Shown: one piece after another, positions 61,252-64,000 of the stretch
Position numbering within the stretch: position 1 is the stretch's first letter
Layout of the letters: the number at the start of each line of letters is the position of its first letter
Source of the DNA: Acestrorhynchus altus
Lineage: Eukaryota > Chordata > Actinopteri > Characiformes > Acestrorhynchidae
Assembly (NCBI GenBank): GCA_034509495.1
Contig: CM067503.1
Span: 7,447,356 to 7,511,355 of the forward strand
Reading direction: 5' to 3'
Length of the DNA: 64,000 nt
Notes under the pieces: generated by a model
Databases searched by the model: none
What the model was told of the DNA's origin: nothing
Seen by the model: the letters and a program-made list of their open reading frames with translations, nothing else
Made by a program: the position numbers and the translations under genes

Positions 61252-61275
61252 ATCAGTCACCTAGCAACCATAGAA
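60755..61275 (+). repeat. Degenerate 'ctagcaaccac' minisatellite with (ATC)n
   Basis: Many imperfect copies of cctagcaaccacc (for example agcaaccacctagtatgcca, cacctagcaacaccacagca, catagcaaccacctacaagc). An (ATC)n array at 61192-61250 is embedded. A 61-bp stretch encoding poly-His in one frame is this microsatellite, not a protein. The same motif in reverse orientation is at 39970-40095. Confidence 0.65.
61192..61250. repeat. (ATC)n microsatellite
   Basis: About 19 units, reading as poly-His in one frame. Confidence 0.95.
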
Positions 61276-64000
61276 ATCCACCATAGTAACCACCTATCAA
61301 ACAGTTTCATTCTATTGACCATGGAGTTGGAAACCACTGTTCTGCATTACCTTCAGGAAATGTGCTTCTCTGGTTCATGCTTGCTTTAAGCCACTTTAAG
61401 AGATGGTTGGGTATTTGACGTTTGCTTCTCTTCATACTGGAGCTATGAAGTGAATGTAAATAATGGGATCTTATATTTACCAGGTTAACACCCGGAAAAT
61501 AACCTGCCTAAACCAACAATCACACCTCATTAAATGACATTAGAAATAACCTCAAGTCAGTGTCTGAAGATGTACACACAATGCCGACCTGGTCACTATG
61601 ACTTTTCATTAGTTAAAACATTAGACTTCTAGCTCGAGTGCAAAACTAAACAAGACACTGAATGTGTTTCAGCTGGTTGAGTACAATTAGGCTAAGGGTC
61701 AAATTGTGTTCATTAGAGTTTTGGCTGGACAATCTCTTAAGGTTTTAGATGTTATCAAGTCTGCCAAGAGTGACCGAAGTTAAATACTAAAGGTATAAAT
61801 AAGAGCTCCTTGACAAGCAGCGCTGAAACCAGTGCCAAAAACAAGCCTGTCCCCACTAATGGCTAAAGAGAAGCAGCCATCTACCTGACCCCTCATGCTC
61901 TTTCAGGAGGATTGGAATACATAAACACACTCTCACTCTTCTTTACTCCAGCCCCACCCCCCTGTGCCGCCCCCCCCATGCGCACACACACACACACACA
62001 CACACACATTAAATGTACTTGGAACAGTGCAGCCTTTCTCTGGGGATACATCTTCTTCTGGGCCCTGGTAGAACAGTGTGTTCCACTCATGCAGACTGTA
62101 CTAAGTGCATTCTCATCTAGGCCAAGATGTTCTTCCTCCAGTTTAAACAAAAAACATATAGAGCTATTCGTGGGTGTGCATATAGGGTGAAGCGTGGTTG
62201 AGTCCATTTGCAAGCCTATGTGCAGCTGCGCTCAGGATGAAATTGGATTAGTGTAACGCTGACAGCTAAATGTGATTAGAAACCTTGCATTGACAATGCC
62301 TTGATGAGAAACCATTGGCACGATCCTGTTTGCCCAGAAATGTCTGACGCTGGGATTTGATACGTAAAATTAGCAGCTAGAATATATTTATACCCATTGC
62401 TTGATCTAGGTTCTTAAAAATAACAGTGATGAAAAAGCTCACCAAGGCAACGTAATACAAGAACCAGAGGATGGATGTTCTTAAAAGACCATTTGTCTTG
62501 TTGAGATGTTTGTGTGGGATGTTTTAAAGTTCAGTTTATAAAAATGATTGCTGGACCAGCAATGGGTTCAGGACATGTTGTGTTTAAAGAACTTCAGAAC
62601 TACAATACAGAACTAGAAATACAGAGCTTTGCTGTTTTTCCCTGTGACACCACACAACATATTTACACTACAACTGTAGAGTTATCTCAACTGACTGTTC
62701 ATTAGATTAGTAATGCTGTGATTTTGTTTAGTTGGGTCCATCACTTAGCAACCAATCAGAGGATAAAATACAACATCTGGCAGATCCGATCAAATCAGTG
62801 ATTAAGTCTCAAGGAGAACCTACCACAACTTTATCAAAGATATGGCCTCTAATAATCATTTCCTATAAATTCATGTTTCAACAAACTAGATACCAACACA
62901 TTTCACTTATATAAGAGTAAGAATTAAGAAAAATGGCCTCAGATCTGCACATAAAACATTTTTTATTATGTGAATCTCAGTTATTTACATTCTATCTAAA
63001 TCCCTTGATGAACGGACCAATAGAAATGCTCCAAAATGACTTGAAGACTTAACTTTCACTGAAAGTTAAGAAGGGGTTTTCCTTCTGCTGTAAAGTTCCC
63101 AATTTTGGAGGTTTTTGTGTGACAGTGATAACATATACATCAGTTTTGAAGTAATATCAAACTCTATCATCAAAATAACACTTGTTTTATAGTTACTGTG
63201 CATTATATCACAGCTGTACACTTAAAAATAAACTATACCAAGGTGATACTTCTATGCTTACAAGCCTGAACACTCCACACACAATGTAAAGGTTCTGAGC
63301 CAAATAAGAATTTCAAGAGTCATTTTTAAGGGTGTGTGCATGAGCGAAATTTATATAGTGTATCTGCAACCAAATATAATGAGTGTTAATCTGTGGGTAA
63401 GAAATGCATGTTTATGTAATATGTGAGACAGAATAAAGAAGATATGACCCGCATTCATTATTTGTTGCTTCTAACAATGTGAAATGTCCAGTGGTGGACA
63501 GAGCCTGGCAATTACTGTAAATTCTCTAAAGCCATGTGATGCAGAAATCCTGTTCCCATGGGAACCATGCCAGGCTACCCAAGCCATTTTCATTTGGACA
63601 CGAATTCAGTCTCAGCATCCAATTAAAGGAAATACGCTTGAAATATGGGATGAAGGATGTCCTGTCCTCCTTCAGTTTAGTTTAATTCACACATGGCAAA
63701 CTGCCTTTACTAAAAACTGCATCAAACAGAAACCTAATGTCTCACACTGTTAGTCTTAATTAATTATAATGTATAATCATTCTATCAGGAAAAGGTTAAA
63801 ATGATTAAAATCTACCATAACAATAAAAAATGAATGTTAAAATGATTCAGTCACTGAATTGCTGAATATGAATCAATGAATCAAACTGACATGTTGCAAG
63901 TTAATTAATATATTCAATCTGTAAATTGATATTTGTCCCATGCTGTGATATTGTACTGGGATTTGTGCTGCAGGTTCCTGTTATAGCAGTATTAGCATAA

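Larger units (their letters stand above)
59465..64000 (-). other. rims2: rims2 intron, part 5, to window end
   Basis: Contains the 'ctagcaaccac' minisatellite and an (AC)n array (61983-62008). I see no further RIM exon, so the next upstream exon of the long isoforms should lie past 64000. Confidence 0.45.

Noticed and set aside
61039..61389. Frame with a 20-residue poly-His run
   Set aside because: Produced by (ATC)n in a degenerate minisatellite; no exon signals or homology.

Overview
The window is vertebrate nuclear DNA, almost certainly from a ray-finned fish. Coding exons are short and separated by long AT-rich introns. The intergenic and intronic space is full of dinucleotide and tetranucleotide microsatellites, tRNA-derived SINEs, Tc1/mariner relics and small MITE-like elements of types common in otophysan fishes (carp, characin and catfish relatives). 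That placement within teleosts is an inference from repeat style. There are no bacterial, viral or organellar genes.

Three conserved protein genes are present, in the order dpys > < dcstamp < rims2. This is the arrangement I recall for the DPYS, DCSTAMP and RIMS2 neighbourhood of human chromosome 8q22. (1) dpys, dihydropyrimidinase, + strand, 1634-11141: the last six coding exons, 304 codons, in perfect phase, with two poly(A) signals after the stop. Its first exons lie upstream of the window. (2) dcstamp, dendritic-cell-specific transmembrane protein, - strand, 16439-13633: two coding exons giving a complete protein of about 450 residues. (3) rims2, the presynaptic active-zone scaffold RIM2, - strand: the C-terminal exons at 23913-21983 encode the RIM linker and the whole C2B domain. 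A further internal exon lies at 55590-55346, and the 5' two thirds of the gene is beyond base 64000. Inside rims2, a separate first exon with its own ATG (27764-27605) marks the short gamma-RIM2 isoform. It joins the same downstream exon, in the same phase, as the exon at 55.4 kb, so the two are mutually exclusive entries into a shared 3' end.

The three genes do not form a pathway. dpys acts in pyrimidine breakdown, dcstamp in macrophage/osteoclast fusion and rims2 in synaptic vesicle priming. What is conserved is the neighbourhood.

Layout: 1-11.5 kb dpys and introns; 11.5-12.6 kb convergent intergenic space holding a foldback element with 200-bp arms; 12.6-18.2 kb dcstamp and its presumed 5' end; 18.2-22 kb intergenic DNA with two long (TA)n arrays and the rims2 3' UTR; 22-64 kb rims2, mostly introns with repeats. 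The introns hold a SINE nested inside a Tc1 transposase relic (48 kb), two other Tc1 relics (35 kb, 57 kb), several MITE families and two unexplained short ORFs (27.0 kb and 32.3 kb). I found no evidence for an undescribed multi-gene system. The best leads are the internal gamma promoter and tandem NAGNAG acceptor of rims2, substitutions in the RIM2 C2B domain, a possible extra rims2 exon at 58.7 kb, and the two orphan ORFs.
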